NCBI GenBank assembly: GCA_046153875.1
Contig: JBJXFE010000073.1
Coordinates: forward strand, 62,001-126,000
Reading direction: 5' to 3'
Length of the DNA: 64,000 nt
From: JBJXFE01 sp046153875
GTDB taxonomy: Bacteria > Planctomycetota > Phycisphaerae > Phycisphaerales > UBA1924
In this document: positions 16,836 to 26,106 of the stretch, in pieces
Numbering within the stretch: position 1 is the first letter of the stretch
Layout: the number at the start of each line of letters is the position of its first letter
Notes under the pieces: model-generated
Seen by the model: only the letters and a program-made list of their open reading frames with translations
Told to the model about the DNA's origin: nothing
Databases searched by the model: none
Position numbers and translations under genes: made by a program

Positions 16836-17834
16836 GTGAGCGGGACGATCCTGGTCACCGGCGCCGCCGGATTTCTCGGCTCTCATCTCGTGGAGGCCCT
16901 CCTGTCGCGCGGGCTCGCGCCCGTCGGCCTAGACAACTTCGATCCGTTCTATGACCGCGGCGCGAAGGACCGCAACGTGCGATCGTGCGTCGAGGCGGCC
17001 CGCCGCGCCGGGCGCACCTATGAGATCATCGACGCCGACATCACCGACGCCGCCGGCGTCCGCGCCGCCTTCACGCGCGCGAAACCACACGGGGTGATCC
17101 ATCTGGCCGCGAAGGCCGGCGTGCGCCCGAGCCTGGCCGACCCCGCCGGATACGCACGGACCAACGTGCTCGGCACGAGCGTGCTGCTCGAGGCCGCCCG
17201 TGCCGAGCGGTGCCGCCGGTTCGTCCTCGCGTCGTCGAGCTCGGTCTACGGCAACAACGCGCAGACCCCGTTCGCCGAGGACGACGACGTGAGCCGCCCG
17301 ATCAGCCCGTACGCGGCGACGAAACGCGCCGCGGAACTCATCGCCTACACCCACTGGTCGCTCACAAAGATGCCGACGGCGTGCCTGCGCTTCTTCACGG
17401 TTTTCGGCCCGCGGCAGCGCCCCGACCTGGCGATCGCGACGTTCATGGCCCGCATCGCGCGCGCCGAGCCGATCCAGGTCTTCGGCGACGGCTCCATGAG
17501 CCGCGACTTCACCTACGTGGACGACATCGTCGCGGGGATCGTCTCCGCGTATGACACGATCGACGCCCACGGCTACCGCGTCTGGAACCTGGGCAGCGAC
17601 CGCCCGGTACGCGTCGATGAGCTGGTCGGGGCGATCGCGCGCATCACGGGGCGCGAGCCGCGGATCGAGCGCCGACCCGTGCAGCCCGGCGACGTCGCGC
17701 GGACCTGGGCCGACCTGACCCGCTCGCGCGCCGAACTGGCGTACGCCCCGCGGATGCCGCTGGACGAGGGCCTCGCTCGCCAGTGGGCCTGGGCGCGCTC
17801 CGTGAACGAGGTCAATGAGCCGCGCGATGCCTAG
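16836..17834 (+). CDS. NAD-dependent sugar-nucleotide epimerase (UDP-glucuronate 4-epimerase-like)
   Basis: Short-chain dehydrogenase/reductase of the extended type, 332 residues. The NAD-binding VTGAAGFLG is at residues 7-15, the serine cluster LASSSSVYG near 135, and the catalytic YAATK near 159. DNFDPFYD after the first strand and FFTVFGPRQRPDLAI are characteristic of the UDP-glucuronate 4-epimerase (CapI-like) branch, so interconversion of UDP-glucuronate and UDP-galacturonate is likely but not proven. The GTG at 16836 has GGAGG six bases upstream and begins exactly at the Rossmann strand. The stop codon overlaps the stop of the convergent gene (shared CTAG). It probably feeds the polysaccharide locus downstream. 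Confidence 0.88.
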   Translation: MSGTILVTGAAGFLGSHLVEALLSRGLAPVGLDNFDPFYDRGAKDRNVRSCVEAARRAGRTYEIIDADITDAAGVRAAFTRAKPHGVIHLAAKAGVRPSLADPAGYARTNVLGTSVLLEAARAERCRRFVLASSSSVYGNNAQTPFAEDDDVSRPISPYAATKRAAELIAYTHWSLTKMPTACLRFFTVFGPRQRPDLAIATFMARIARAEPIQVFGDGSMSRDFTYVDDIVAGIVSAYDTIDAHGYRVWNLGSDRPVRVDELVGAIARITGREPRIERRPVQPGDVARTWADLTRSRAELAYAPRMPLDEGLARQWAWARSVNEVNEPRDA

Positions 17835-19684
17835 AACCCGAACAGGCTCTTGCGCACGCGGCGCAGGGCGCGCTCGATGTCCTTGGCGTCGAAGTCTCGG
17901 CCCGACCCGCCCGAAGAGCCGCTCGGGCCCGCGGGGGGCGGAGGCGGAGGCGGCGTGGGCGCGCCCGGACCATGCGCCGGAGCGTTGCCCCCCGGCGGCG
18001 TGCCCCCGGAGTTGCGCAGGCTCGGGGGGACGGTCGTCTCCCACGTGCGGGCCGCCCGGAAGAACTTGTTGGGGTTGGGTACCTCGCCGAACAGCACGGG
18101 CACATACCCGAACGCGGCCGCCGCCTGAACGTCCTGCCGCTTGCGCGCGGCGGACGCGTGGTGCCCGAAGCACGCGGGCCAGCTGTCCCAGCGCATCGAC
18201 GCCCAGAGCTCGTGCCCGGGAAGGATGAAGTCCGCCAGATAGTTGGGGTTCTTGATCGTGTAGAGGTCGTCCGGGCTCTGCGCGCTGCTCGTCGCCACCC
18301 AGTTGTCCACGAGCGTCGGCGCGAGCCGGTGCAGCACGTCGCACGTTGAGGGCTCGGTCACGAACTTCACGCCCGGCGCCTGCTGCCGCATCGTTTCCAG
18401 CCACGGGACCAGCTTCCAGAGCGGCGTGACCGTCGTGTCGAACGTGTCCAGCCCGATGACTGTCGCGCCCGACTGCACGGCGACCTGAAGCTCGGTCAGC
18501 GCCCGGTTGACATGCTGCGGGTTGTCCGGGTTGAACGGATCGAGCTGCGCGTCGTTCCACGAGTCCGCTACCTGCACCGCCCGCCCCCACCACAGCCCGA
18601 GCACCTGCCCGGTCCGCGGGATCGCGGGCAAGCCGATCTCCGGGTCGATCGCCGTCGCGACATTCGGCTGCTCCAGCCACCGCGACGCGAACTGGAACGG
18701 GTAGTTGTTGTCGCGGTTGAGGTTGTAGAGCCCCGTCGGCGCCCAGATCATCACCCGCTTGTACTCCGCCAGGTCCTGCGTCACGTACTCCACCCACGGG
18801 CCCCACCCGTTCACGTCCGGGCGGCGGCTCTGATGCGCCCAGCCCGAGGGGTTCGACGGGGTGATCCAGGACGAATCCGTCACGTTCAGGGCGGCCCACG
18901 GCGCCGCGTCACGCGTGTACCCCACGCTCCCGTAGAGGCCGCGGAAGTAGTCGCGGTACGGCACGAGCGCGCGGACCCACTCGTCGGGCTTCTTGGTCAC
19001 GCGGACGCTCACGACGTAGGTCCGCTCCTCGCCCGGGGGGATGACGGCGCCGTGGTGCTTGGGCTCCTGGTGGCTCGGCCCCGACAATCCGAACGTCACG
19101 CTCCAGCCCCGACCGCCCTCGCCCGTGAGGTATTGCCCCGGCGGCGACCCGACATAAACGATGGCGTCGTGCTTGTACTCCAGGATCGGGTAGTGCAGGC
19201 TCACGCCGACCGCGTAGGCGTTGTTGCGCAGGACGACGACGGGCGAATACAGGTCGTCCGGGTACCAGCGCCCGGTCGTGGTCCACGTCGTGGCCTTGAT
19301 CTTCACGGGCTTGCTGGTGTGGCGGAAGTCGTAGTGCGTCACGTCCTGCCCGAGCGTGAGGATGCCGATGCCCAGTTCGCCCACGCCGCCGGGCGTCGTC
19401 GTCGAGTTCGTGAACCGGTACACCACATCGAAACCGGCGGGCTGCGGACGGATCTCGATGGCGGGGGTCAACGTCTGCGGCCCGTTCACGCCGTGCAGGG
19501 GGTAGGCGCGCCGGTCCAGGATCAGCTTGCCGTTGTGCGCGTCGCGGAGCTCCACCTGGTTGCCTTCCGTCGCGACCGTGACGATGGGGTCGCCCGCTTC
19601 CGGGGGCGGGATCTGCTGGGCCTGCGCGCCCGCCGCGCCGCCGAGCAGCACCGCGATCAACACCGTGAACCCGTTGCGTGCCAT
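17831..19684 (-). CDS. Secreted protein of unknown function, possible TIM-barrel glycosidase-like
   Basis: Exported protein of 617 residues that I do not recognise. Signal peptide about 1-23 (GAQAQ). Residues 25-250 look like a beta-sandwich with polar strands (VDVVYRFTNST-type segments, LRDAHNGKLILDRRAYPL). Residues about 270-540 contain alternating strands and helices rich in Trp, such as VMIWAPTGLYNLN, VLGLWWGRAVQVADSWND, ATVIGLDTFDT and GVKFVTEPSTCD, which resembles the barrel of melibiase-type glycosidases. A Pro-rich linker with a run of seven prolines and a charged tail (DAKDIERALRRVRKSLFGF) follow. ATG 19684 has AGGGGATC upstream. Its place at the edge of the polysaccharide region fits carbohydrate handling, but that is inference. 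Confidence 0.7.
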   Translation of the reverse strand: MARNGFTVLIAVLLGGAAGAQAQQIPPPEAGDPIVTVATEGNQVELRDAHNGKLILDRRAYPLHGVNGPQTLTPAIEIRPQPAGFDVVYRFTNSTTTPGGVGELGIGILTLGQDVTHYDFRHTSKPVKIKATTWTTTGRWYPDDLYSPVVVLRNNAYAVGVSLHYPILEYKHDAIVYVGSPPGQYLTGEGGRGWSVTFGLSGPSHQEPKHHGAVIPPGEERTYVVSVRVTKKPDEWVRALVPYRDYFRGLYGSVGYTRDAAPWAALNVTDSSWITPSNPSGWAHQSRRPDVNGWGPWVEYVTQDLAEYKRVMIWAPTGLYNLNRDNNYPFQFASRWLEQPNVATAIDPEIGLPAIPRTGQVLGLWWGRAVQVADSWNDAQLDPFNPDNPQHVNRALTELQVAVQSGATVIGLDTFDTTVTPLWKLVPWLETMRQQAPGVKFVTEPSTCDVLHRLAPTLVDNWVATSSAQSPDDLYTIKNPNYLADFILPGHELWASMRWDSWPACFGHHASAARKRQDVQAAAAFGYVPVLFGEVPNPNKFFRAARTWETTVPPSLRNSGGTPPGGNAPAHGPGAPTPPPPPPPAGPSGSSGGSGRDFDAKDIERALRRVRKSLFGF

Positions 19685-19941
19685 GACGATCCCCTGCCTT
19701 GTTCCCCGGAGTCCCCAGCCCGCGCACGCCGAACCGTCCCCCCGATGTGCCAATCCTTGACCGGTGCCGCCAGCCCTTCTCGCCCGCGCGCCCCGCGCCG
19801 GGGCGCGATCCGCGGGTCTGTTCCGGTCCCGCGGGTCGATCACGTCCGGCAAACGGATAACCTGCATGGTTACAGGTCTGACGCCTTTCCCGGCGCTCCG
19901 GTTCGTTCGGGGCGCGAGGGGGATGGAGTCGGGAGCAACGG

Positions 19942-20937
19942 ATGGCGCGCTCGCGGTGGAAAAAGCGTCTGGACCGCGGGGCGTTCCTCCTCGCGCTGCC
20001 GCTGCTCGCGGCGTCGGGCGCATGGCTCGCCGCCCCGCTGGGCTGGCGCATCGACCTGGTCGCGAATCTCGCGGCGCAGACGGCGCTGGTGACGATCGTC
20101 GGCGCGGGCGTGTTCGGCGCGCTCCGCGCGTGGAGCGCGACGGGCGTCACGCTGCTCGCGCTGGGGCTGCACGCAGCGGCGCTCGCCCCGGGTCGGGCGC
20201 CGCGGGCCGGGCCGGCGGCGAGCCCGAACGTGCGTGTCCTTGTGTACAACGCGTTCAACGCCAACGCGGACCCCGGGCGAGCGATCGACAGCGTGCTCGC
20301 CGCGAACGCCGACCTCGTCGTGCTCGTGGAAACGCCCCCGGCGATGGTGCAGGCCTCGTGGGAGGGCGGGCGCCTGCGCGCCGCGTATCCCTACACGATC
20401 CACCGCGGATGGAAGCCCGGCCTGGCGAACGACCACCAGGCGCTCCTCTCGCGCTGGCCCCTGACGCGGACCGACGGCCGCCCGCTCGGGGCCGAGGTCA
20501 CCACCGTCATCAGCGCGACGGCCGAGTCGCCCTTCGGCACCATCGGCGTCGTCGCGGTGCACCCCGCTTCGCCCCGGAACGCGGAGCGCTGGCGGCGCGG
20601 CCTCGAGGAGTCCCGCCTCGCCGCCGAGGCCGCGCGGGCATTCGCGGCGCGCGGGCTGCCCGTGATCGTCCCCGGGGACCTGAACTCGACGCCGAGCGGG
20701 CTGTTCAGCCGGCGGCTGCGGTCCGGGGGCGGGCTGCGGCGGGCCAAGCCGTGGGGCGTGGCCCAGGGAACGTTTCCCGTGGGGCAGCCCTGGCCCGGGC
20801 GCATCGCCATCGACGACGTGATGGTGTCCGCGGGGGTCTCCGTAGCGTCGTGGAGGACGCTCGACCCGGCGGGTTCGGATCACACACCCGTGCTGGTCGA
20901 ACTGGTGGTCGCGCCCAGGTCCAGCCCGGGCGGCTGA
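19942..20937 (+). CDS. Membrane-anchored endonuclease/exonuclease/phosphatase-fold protein
   Basis: A 331-residue protein with two or three N-terminal membrane helices (about 12-85) and a C-terminal EEP domain. Conserved elements are VLVYNAFNANA (strand 1), VVLVETPPAMV (the metal-binding Glu), VVAVHPASP, VPGDLNSTPSG with the Asp-Asn pair, and the final SDHTPVLVEL with the Asp-His pair. This topology matches EEP proteins with an external catalytic domain; substrates in the family include nucleic acids and phospholipids. GGGAGC lies nine bases before the ATG. The 3' end overlaps the convergent flippase gene by 58 nt. It shares its upstream region with the divergent unknown gene. Confidence 0.85.
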   Translation: MARSRWKKRLDRGAFLLALPLLAASGAWLAAPLGWRIDLVANLAAQTALVTIVGAGVFGALRAWSATGVTLLALGLHAAALAPGRAPRAGPAASPNVRVLVYNAFNANADPGRAIDSVLAANADLVVLVETPPAMVQASWEGGRLRAAYPYTIHRGWKPGLANDHQALLSRWPLTRTDGRPLGAEVTTVISATAESPFGTIGVVAVHPASPRNAERWRRGLEESRLAAEAARAFAARGLPVIVPGDLNSTPSGLFSRRLRSGGGLRRAKPWGVAQGTFPVGQPWPGRIAIDDVMVSAGVSVASWRTLDPAGSDHTPVLVELVVAPRSSPGG

Positions 20938-22544
20938 GGATCGGACCCGCGCGGTAGCCGGCGGCGAGCGGCGGCGATGAGCCGGCTCCGCTCCTGCGGC
21001 GTGACGACGAACAACCACGAGAGCAGGGCGTAGGCGGCGCCGTAGGCCGCGAGCACCCCGATCAGATGCAGGAGCGTCCACCGCTCGATGAGCACCAGGG
21101 CACCCGCGTAGATCGGTGCGCACGCGAAGCTCACGATCGCGGGCCGGATCATCGGCGCCCAGAGGTCCGACAGGCGGACGCCGAGGCGCCGGGCCGCGAC
21201 CGGCGGAAGCACCACACCATGCACGACCGTGAACACGGCGCCGAACGCGATCGCCGGCGCGTAGAGGCGCAGATCGCGGGGCAGGACGGCCAGGAGCAGG
21301 AGCGCCGCGACCGGTGTGAGCACCGCTCCCGCCAAGGCGAGCCGGACCACGCTGCGGATGTGGCCGGCGCCGTACAGGATCGCGATCCACCCGTCCACGA
21401 CGGACCGGACGACCGACGCGACGATGAGCACGCGCACCATGACCGCCGCCTGCGGGATGGTGGCGGCCGGGTCCTCCAGCGAACGGCCGATCCACAACTC
21501 GATGATCGGTTCGGTGAGCATGAAGAACGTGATGCCGCCGGGCACGGCGGTGAAGGCGTGGAGGCGCGACGCGTGCCCGACCAGCCAGCGCAGCCGCTCC
21601 GCGGGGTCGTGGTGCGTGGTCACGCGGGTGGACACCGCGTCCAGCCCCACGGTCATGCCGTACGTCGCCATGCGGACGATCGCGCACCCTCGGAGGCCCA
21701 CGGCGTACACCGCGTTCCAGACCAGACCCGCGGGGGCCATCGCCAGGTTCCCGATCAGCGCCGTCGTCCGCTCGTGGGATCCGAGGGCGAACACCACGGC
21801 GCTGTTCCAGCCGAAGTTGCCGACCACCTTGCGCAACACCGCGCGCCGCGCCCGCCACGGGCGGGGCATCAGCCGCCGGTCCATGGCGAGCATCAGGCCC
21901 GCCGGGATCAGCAGCGTCACCGTGTGCATGGCGACGCACCCAAGTGCGTACGTGACGAGCGTGCCCCCTTGCGCCGGTGCCCCCTCCACCGTGCCGGGGC
22001 CTGGCCCGAGCCACCAGATCAACAGGGCGGGGACGAGGTACCCGGTCCGCTGCAGGGCGACGAACGCGTTGTAGAGCACGAACCGCTCGGTCACGGAGTA
22101 CATGACTTGTGCGGGGAGGATGAGGATGGAGAGCAGCCCCAACAACGCCTCGGCACCGACCAGGGCCTGCGCCGCCGGCACCAGGTCCGGCCGATCATCC
22201 ACCAGCCACGGCACGCACAGCAGCACCACGACGAAGAGGGCGGCCGTGATCGCGGCGCTGGCGAGGGCCACGAGCCACGCGGCGTCGCAGACGGCGCGGA
22301 ATGCCCCGTCATCGCCCGCGTGGTGGGCCGCGCCCATTTCGCGCACGAGGCTGCGTTCGCAGACGTCCTGCAGGAGCGCCGCAAGCCCGATCGACGTCGT
22401 GACCACCGAGATCAGGCCGAAGCCGTCCTCGCCGAAGATCTCGAGTTGGAGCGGGACGAGCGCCAGCCCCATCGCCATCGTCACCAGCAGGCGCGCGTAG
22501 TTCGAACCGATCCGCACCAGGGCACGCGACGCCTCAGAAGGCAC
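20880..22544 (-). CDS. Polysaccharide flippase-like membrane protein (MOP/Wzx family)
   Basis: Integral membrane protein of 554 residues with about 12-14 predicted helices starting MAMGLALVPLQLEIFG, and an N-terminus typical of oligosaccharide flippases (RIGSNYARLLVTMAMGLALVPLQ). Such proteins carry lipid-linked repeat units across the inner membrane for polymerisation outside. It is the last gene of the minus-strand polysaccharide run, 111 nt behind the polymerase candidate. The final 19 codons overlap the 3' end of the convergent EEP gene. No clear ribosome site is present before the ATG. Confidence is good for the superfamily and lower for the exact cargo. Confidence 0.8.
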   Translation of the reverse strand: MPSEASRALVRIGSNYARLLVTMAMGLALVPLQLEIFGEDGFGLISVVTTSIGLAALLQDVCERSLVREMGAAHHAGDDGAFRAVCDAAWLVALASAAITAALFVVVLLCVPWLVDDRPDLVPAAQALVGAEALLGLLSILILPAQVMYSVTERFVLYNAFVALQRTGYLVPALLIWWLGPGPGTVEGAPAQGGTLVTYALGCVAMHTVTLLIPAGLMLAMDRRLMPRPWRARRAVLRKVVGNFGWNSAVVFALGSHERTTALIGNLAMAPAGLVWNAVYAVGLRGCAIVRMATYGMTVGLDAVSTRVTTHHDPAERLRWLVGHASRLHAFTAVPGGITFFMLTEPIIELWIGRSLEDPAATIPQAAVMVRVLIVASVVRSVVDGWIAILYGAGHIRSVVRLALAGAVLTPVAALLLLAVLPRDLRLYAPAIAFGAVFTVVHGVVLPPVAARRLGVRLSDLWAPMIRPAIVSFACAPIYAGALVLIERWTLLHLIGVLAAYGAAYALLSWLFVVTPQERSRLIAAARRRLPRGSDPQPPGLDLGATTSSTSTGV

Positions 22545-22655
22545 GGTTGGTCTCCGGGCTCATGGCGCGACGCGCCGCGGCCCGTGAAGCGCGCCGGGCG
22601 AAGAGCGGTCGTGCGTGGGGCTGCATGGGACGGCGAAGTCTCGGTTGGGGGCGTT

Positions 22656-24110
22656 CTAACCCGGCTCGGGCTCGGTCCCGGCCCGTGACCATTCCCCATC
22701 GGACGGCGCGCCGCCCGGGGGCGAGCCTTCACTCCAATCGCCCCCGTCGTCGGCCCACGCGTGTTCGTCGGACGCCTCCTCTGTCTCGCCCTCGGCGAGC
22801 GGCGGCGCGCCCGAAACGCCCCAGCCGAACACGCGGAACACTCGGGCCACCAGCGACATGGCGACCCACGTGCCGATCGTGTACGTCAGCGCCCGGATGA
22901 AGAACAGCCCGAACTCACCGCGGGAGACCGCCACGAACTCGCCCAGGCCCACGCACATGGGCAGCACGACGAAGGGGTTGTGCGGGCGGCGGCGGATCAT
23001 CTCGTCAAAGAGACGCATCACGAACGCCAGCGCGAGCGTGTAGGGGATGAACGCGAGCCACGGGTTGTCGTTCCAGATGTGCCCGATGATGCCGGGTCCG
23101 AGATTCAGGTTCTTGCCGACGCGGCGCACGCGGGCTTCGTCGGGCAGGGTATGGCCGAGGGCGTGGGGCTTGTTCTCCCAGAAGTAGCGGGGGATCGGGT
23201 GGCTGAGCATGTACCGGAGCGTGTGCAGCACGTCGTAGTCCGCCGCGCTGGGGCGCGACTGGATCAGGTACATGCTGTTCGCGCCCGCCCACTGACCGGT
23301 CGCGAAATCGAACATCCCCTCGAGCGGGCTGCGGCTGGTCACGCGCCGGACGACGTCGGCCGGCGCCAGCACCAGGCGCTCCGGGTCGCGTGTGGCGGTC
23401 ACCGCCCCGAACACGAGCACGCCCGCCACGCCGAGCATGGAGAGGCGCAGCGCCATCGGTCGGAAGCCCAGGTGCTTCCAGTGCCCGTGGTACGCGCCCC
23501 ACGCCACCGCCGAAACGAGCCCGACCAGGTCGCGGCGGCCGAACTCCCCGGCCAGCACCGACACCATGCCCACAAGCACCATCGCCGCCGCGGGCAGGCT
23601 GACTGCGGGGTTGTACCAGCGGGGCGCCGCGGCCCATGCCGCCATGCCGGCGGAGACGATCAGCAAACCCGACCCGACCGCCAGGATCGCCGGCCCCGCG
23701 AAGGGGACCTGCGCCAGCACGGAGCGCCCCAGAATGCCCAGGATCAGGAACGCCGCGGCGAGCCCGAGCATCGTCATGGGCCCCGGCGAGCCCACATCCG
23801 ATGTGAATCGTTCGGCGATCGCCCGCGCCGTCCGCCCCCACGAATAGAACCACAGCAGGCAGACCGTGAACGCCACGCACAGGGTGGTGTAGATCACGCC
23901 GACGCGCGGCTGATCCGTCACCGACAGCACCGAATACTCGTCCGTGATCAGGCTGACCGCGCCGCTGAAGAGCTGGAAGAAGATGAACCCCAGCAGCACG
24001 AAGTTCCGCACGCACAGCAGGTCCGCCGTCCCGCGCCACGCCTGAACCACCATCATCAGGGCGAGCGCCAGGGCCGTCAGGATCAGGATGAAGCCCAGGA
24101 AGAGCGTCAT
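22656..24110 (-). CDS. O-antigen polymerase-like membrane protein (Wzy candidate)
   Basis: Membrane protein of 484 residues with roughly 10-12 helices (for example MTLFLGFILILTALALALMMV, LVLLGFIFFQLFSGAVSLI, LGLAAAFLILGILG). Between helices near the middle is a large polar loop with SMYLIQSRPSAADYDVLHTL and PHALGHTLPDEARVRRVGKNLNLGPGIIG, the arrangement of Wzy/O-antigen ligase-type proteins, which are poorly conserved in sequence. It ends in an acidic Glu/Gly/Ser-rich tail. ATG 24110 is chosen since the first helix starts there. Position between flippase and glycosyltransferases supports a polymerase role. Stated as candidate because topology and context, not motifs, are the evidence. Confidence 0.7.
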   Translation of the reverse strand: MTLFLGFILILTALALALMMVVQAWRGTADLLCVRNFVLLGFIFFQLFSGAVSLITDEYSVLSVTDQPRVGVIYTTLCVAFTVCLLWFYSWGRTARAIAERFTSDVGSPGPMTMLGLAAAFLILGILGRSVLAQVPFAGPAILAVGSGLLIVSAGMAAWAAAPRWYNPAVSLPAAAMVLVGMVSVLAGEFGRRDLVGLVSAVAWGAYHGHWKHLGFRPMALRLSMLGVAGVLVFGAVTATRDPERLVLAPADVVRRVTSRSPLEGMFDFATGQWAGANSMYLIQSRPSAADYDVLHTLRYMLSHPIPRYFWENKPHALGHTLPDEARVRRVGKNLNLGPGIIGHIWNDNPWLAFIPYTLALAFVMRLFDEMIRRRPHNPFVVLPMCVGLGEFVAVSRGEFGLFFIRALTYTIGTWVAMSLVARVFRVFGWGVSGAPPLAEGETEEASDEHAWADDGGDWSEGSPPGGAPSDGEWSRAGTEPEPG

Positions 24111-24255
24111 GGGATTCCACTGCGCAGCCGCGGGGGGCGTCGGTCCTGAAACTACGAGCGCACGCCGGCGGGAAGTTCGCCCCCGGGGCGTGCGCCACCG
24201 CAAGGATATCGGCCCTCACACACCCCGACTTGCGGCCCGCCGGCTGTGCCGGGCC

Positions 24256-25437
24256 CTACGCACGCCCCGTCGCGCGGGCACGCTCATACAGACCGAGGTA
24301 CCTGGGCGTTACCGCCGCCGCGTCGCAGGTCGAGAGAACCCATTCCCGTCCGCGCGCCCCGGCCGCTCGGAGCCGCGTCAGGTCGGCCAACGCCGGCCGG
24401 ATCACCTCCGCGAGCCGACGACCTGTCGTCGCCGCGTCGTCATCGCGTTCGATGATCGTGGCCGCCCCGGTCGCCTCCAGCTCGCGCCAGATGTCGACGC
24501 CGCGCGTCGTCACGATCGGCGTCCCGCACGCCATCGCCTCCAGCAGCACATACCCGAAATTCTCCTGGTGGGTCGGCAGGACGAACAGGTCCGCGGAGCG
24601 GTACAGCGAGAGCTTCAGGTCACCCGTCACCAGCCCGAGCAGCCGCACGTTCGGGCCCAGGTCCAGCTTCAGTGCTAGCGCCCGGATGCCCGCTTCGTAG
24701 GCGGGCTCGCCCGACCCGGCGATCAGCACGTCGGCGGTGATCCCGCCGCCCCGCAGCTGCGCCGCCGCGTGGATCAATGCCTCGACGCCCTTCTTCGGGT
24801 GCAGCCGACTCAGGAACAGCAGCCCCGGCACGCCCGCGCGGACGTTGTACGCCGCGCGCGCGATCTCCGGCGACGGCGGCGTGCGGTACGCCGCGAGGTC
24901 CATCGGCAGCGGAATCACGACGCCGAGGTCTACCGGAAACCACTTGCGGGCCTGGTCCATCTCGGCCTGCGCGGTGCAGTGGACCGCGGCCGCGCCGCGC
25001 AGCATCCGCCCGCCGATCAGCGTCAGGTACAGCCGCTTCTTCGCCGCCCGCTGGGCCATGCACCAGTCGTCCAGCATCCCATGAACGGTCACGACATACG
25101 GCACGCGCGCCCGACGGCACGCCGCCGCGACCTGCGCGGTCGATCGCTCCCACACGCCGTGCAAGTGCGCAACATCGACGCCCGCGAGCAGCCCGCGCAC
25201 CCGCCCGACATCCCCGCGCGTCAGCCCGCGCAGCGGCCCCGTTCCGGGCCCCAGCCGGACCACCCGCGGCACCCCCGGCGCCCCGCAACGCCAGGGTTCC
25301 GGCGCATCCGCATCGTCGAGGGTGGCGACCGTGACGTCGTGCCCCGCGGCGGCCGCCCCGCCCGCCAGGTCCAGCACCGCGCGCACCACGCCGCCCAGCG
25401 ACACGCGCATGAAGTCGAGATAGTGGAACAGCCTCAT
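24256..25437 (-). CDS. Glycosyltransferase family 4
   Basis: GT-B fold glycosyltransferase of 393 residues acting on the cytoplasmic face. The N-terminal half has GGVVRAVLDLAGGAAAAGHDVTV and HLHGVWER; the C-terminal half has LFLSRLHPKKGVEALIHAAAQL, LIAGSGEP, and ADLFVLPTHQENFGYVLLEAMACGTPIVTTRGVD, with the E(x7)E motif of family 4. Donor and acceptor sugars are unknown. Start ATG 25437 overlaps the stop of the upstream acetyltransferase gene (ATGA), so the two are translationally coupled. Confidence 0.92.
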   Translation of the reverse strand: MRLFHYLDFMRVSLGGVVRAVLDLAGGAAAAGHDVTVATLDDADAPEPWRCGAPGVPRVVRLGPGTGPLRGLTRGDVGRVRGLLAGVDVAHLHGVWERSTAQVAAACRRARVPYVVTVHGMLDDWCMAQRAAKKRLYLTLIGGRMLRGAAAVHCTAQAEMDQARKWFPVDLGVVIPLPMDLAAYRTPPSPEIARAAYNVRAGVPGLLFLSRLHPKKGVEALIHAAAQLRGGGITADVLIAGSGEPAYEAGIRALALKLDLGPNVRLLGLVTGDLKLSLYRSADLFVLPTHQENFGYVLLEAMACGTPIVTTRGVDIWRELEATGAATIIERDDDAATTGRRLAEVIRPALADLTRLRAAGARGREWVLSTCDAAAVTPRYLGLYERARATGRA

Positions 25438-26099
25438 GGGGCGGCCGCCCCGGACGACGCGCCGGGCCTCGGGCGCTCCTTCACGGCGCGCGCTGGGTTC
25501 CCCGAGTAGATCGTCCAAGGCTCCAGGTCCTTCAGGGCCACGGCGCGCGCGCCGAGGATCGCCCCCTCCCCCACCGTCACGCCGGGGCCCACGAAGGCGT
25601 CCGCCGCGATCCACGCGTCGGCGCCGATCACGATCGGCGGGCGGATCAGCGGCATGTTCGCCTTCGTGTAGTCGTGCGTCCCCGCGCAAAGGTGCGCGTA
25701 CTGGCTCACGCTCGCGCGGCCGCCGATCGTGATCGGCCCCAGGCAGTACGCGATCGCGAAGTCCCCCAGCGAGCTGTTCGCCCCCATCGACAGGTTCCAC
25801 GGGCACTCGATCCGCGCCGTCCGCCGGATGTGGACCGTCGCGTGGAGACCCGCACCGAACCGACGGAGCAGGAAGTTCCGCCATCCGTACCAAGTCGGGT
25901 ACGACCAAGCAAACGCCGTCCCCTGCACCATCGCCCACAACATCCGGGCGACCTTCTCGCGCGCCGAGTACGGGCTGATGTGCCGGCGCGTGGGGTCGTC
26001 GGAGACCTCCGCGGCCAGGTACGCCGCGTGCCGCCCCCCCCCTCCCCGCGGGTCCGGGGCGGCGGGCGGAGTCTCCGCGTTGTTCGGCGTCGTCGTCAC
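25434..26099 (-). CDS. Hexapeptide-repeat O-acetyltransferase (WcaF-like)
   Basis: Left-handed beta-helix acetyltransferase of 221 residues, similar to the putative colanic acid acetyltransferase WcaF. After a flexible Pro/Gly-rich start, the domain begins ISPYSAREKVARMLW. Repeats include IRRTARIECPWNLSMGANSSLGDFAIAYCLGPITIG and PPIVIGADAWIAADAFVGPGVTVGEGAILGA. The active-site His is probably in LCAGTHDYT. It ends TIYSGNPARAVKER, typical of the class. It would transfer acetyl from acetyl-CoA to a sugar of the repeat unit. The start is GTG at 26099, 7 nt past the upstream stop; the end overlaps the glycosyltransferase start. Confidence 0.88.
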   Translation of the reverse strand: MTTTPNNAETPPAAPDPRGGGGRHAAYLAAEVSDDPTRRHISPYSAREKVARMLWAMVQGTAFAWSYPTWYGWRNFLLRRFGAGLHATVHIRRTARIECPWNLSMGANSSLGDFAIAYCLGPITIGGRASVSQYAHLCAGTHDYTKANMPLIRPPIVIGADAWIAADAFVGPGVTVGEGAILGARAVALKDLEPWTIYSGNPARAVKERPRPGASSGAAAP

Positions 26100-26106
26100 G
26101 TGGTCT

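Noticed and set aside
16929..18899. 656-codon minus-strand frame across the epimerase and unknown secreted gene
   Set aside because: Overlaps two better-supported genes and has no motif; a mirror of the sugar epimerase.
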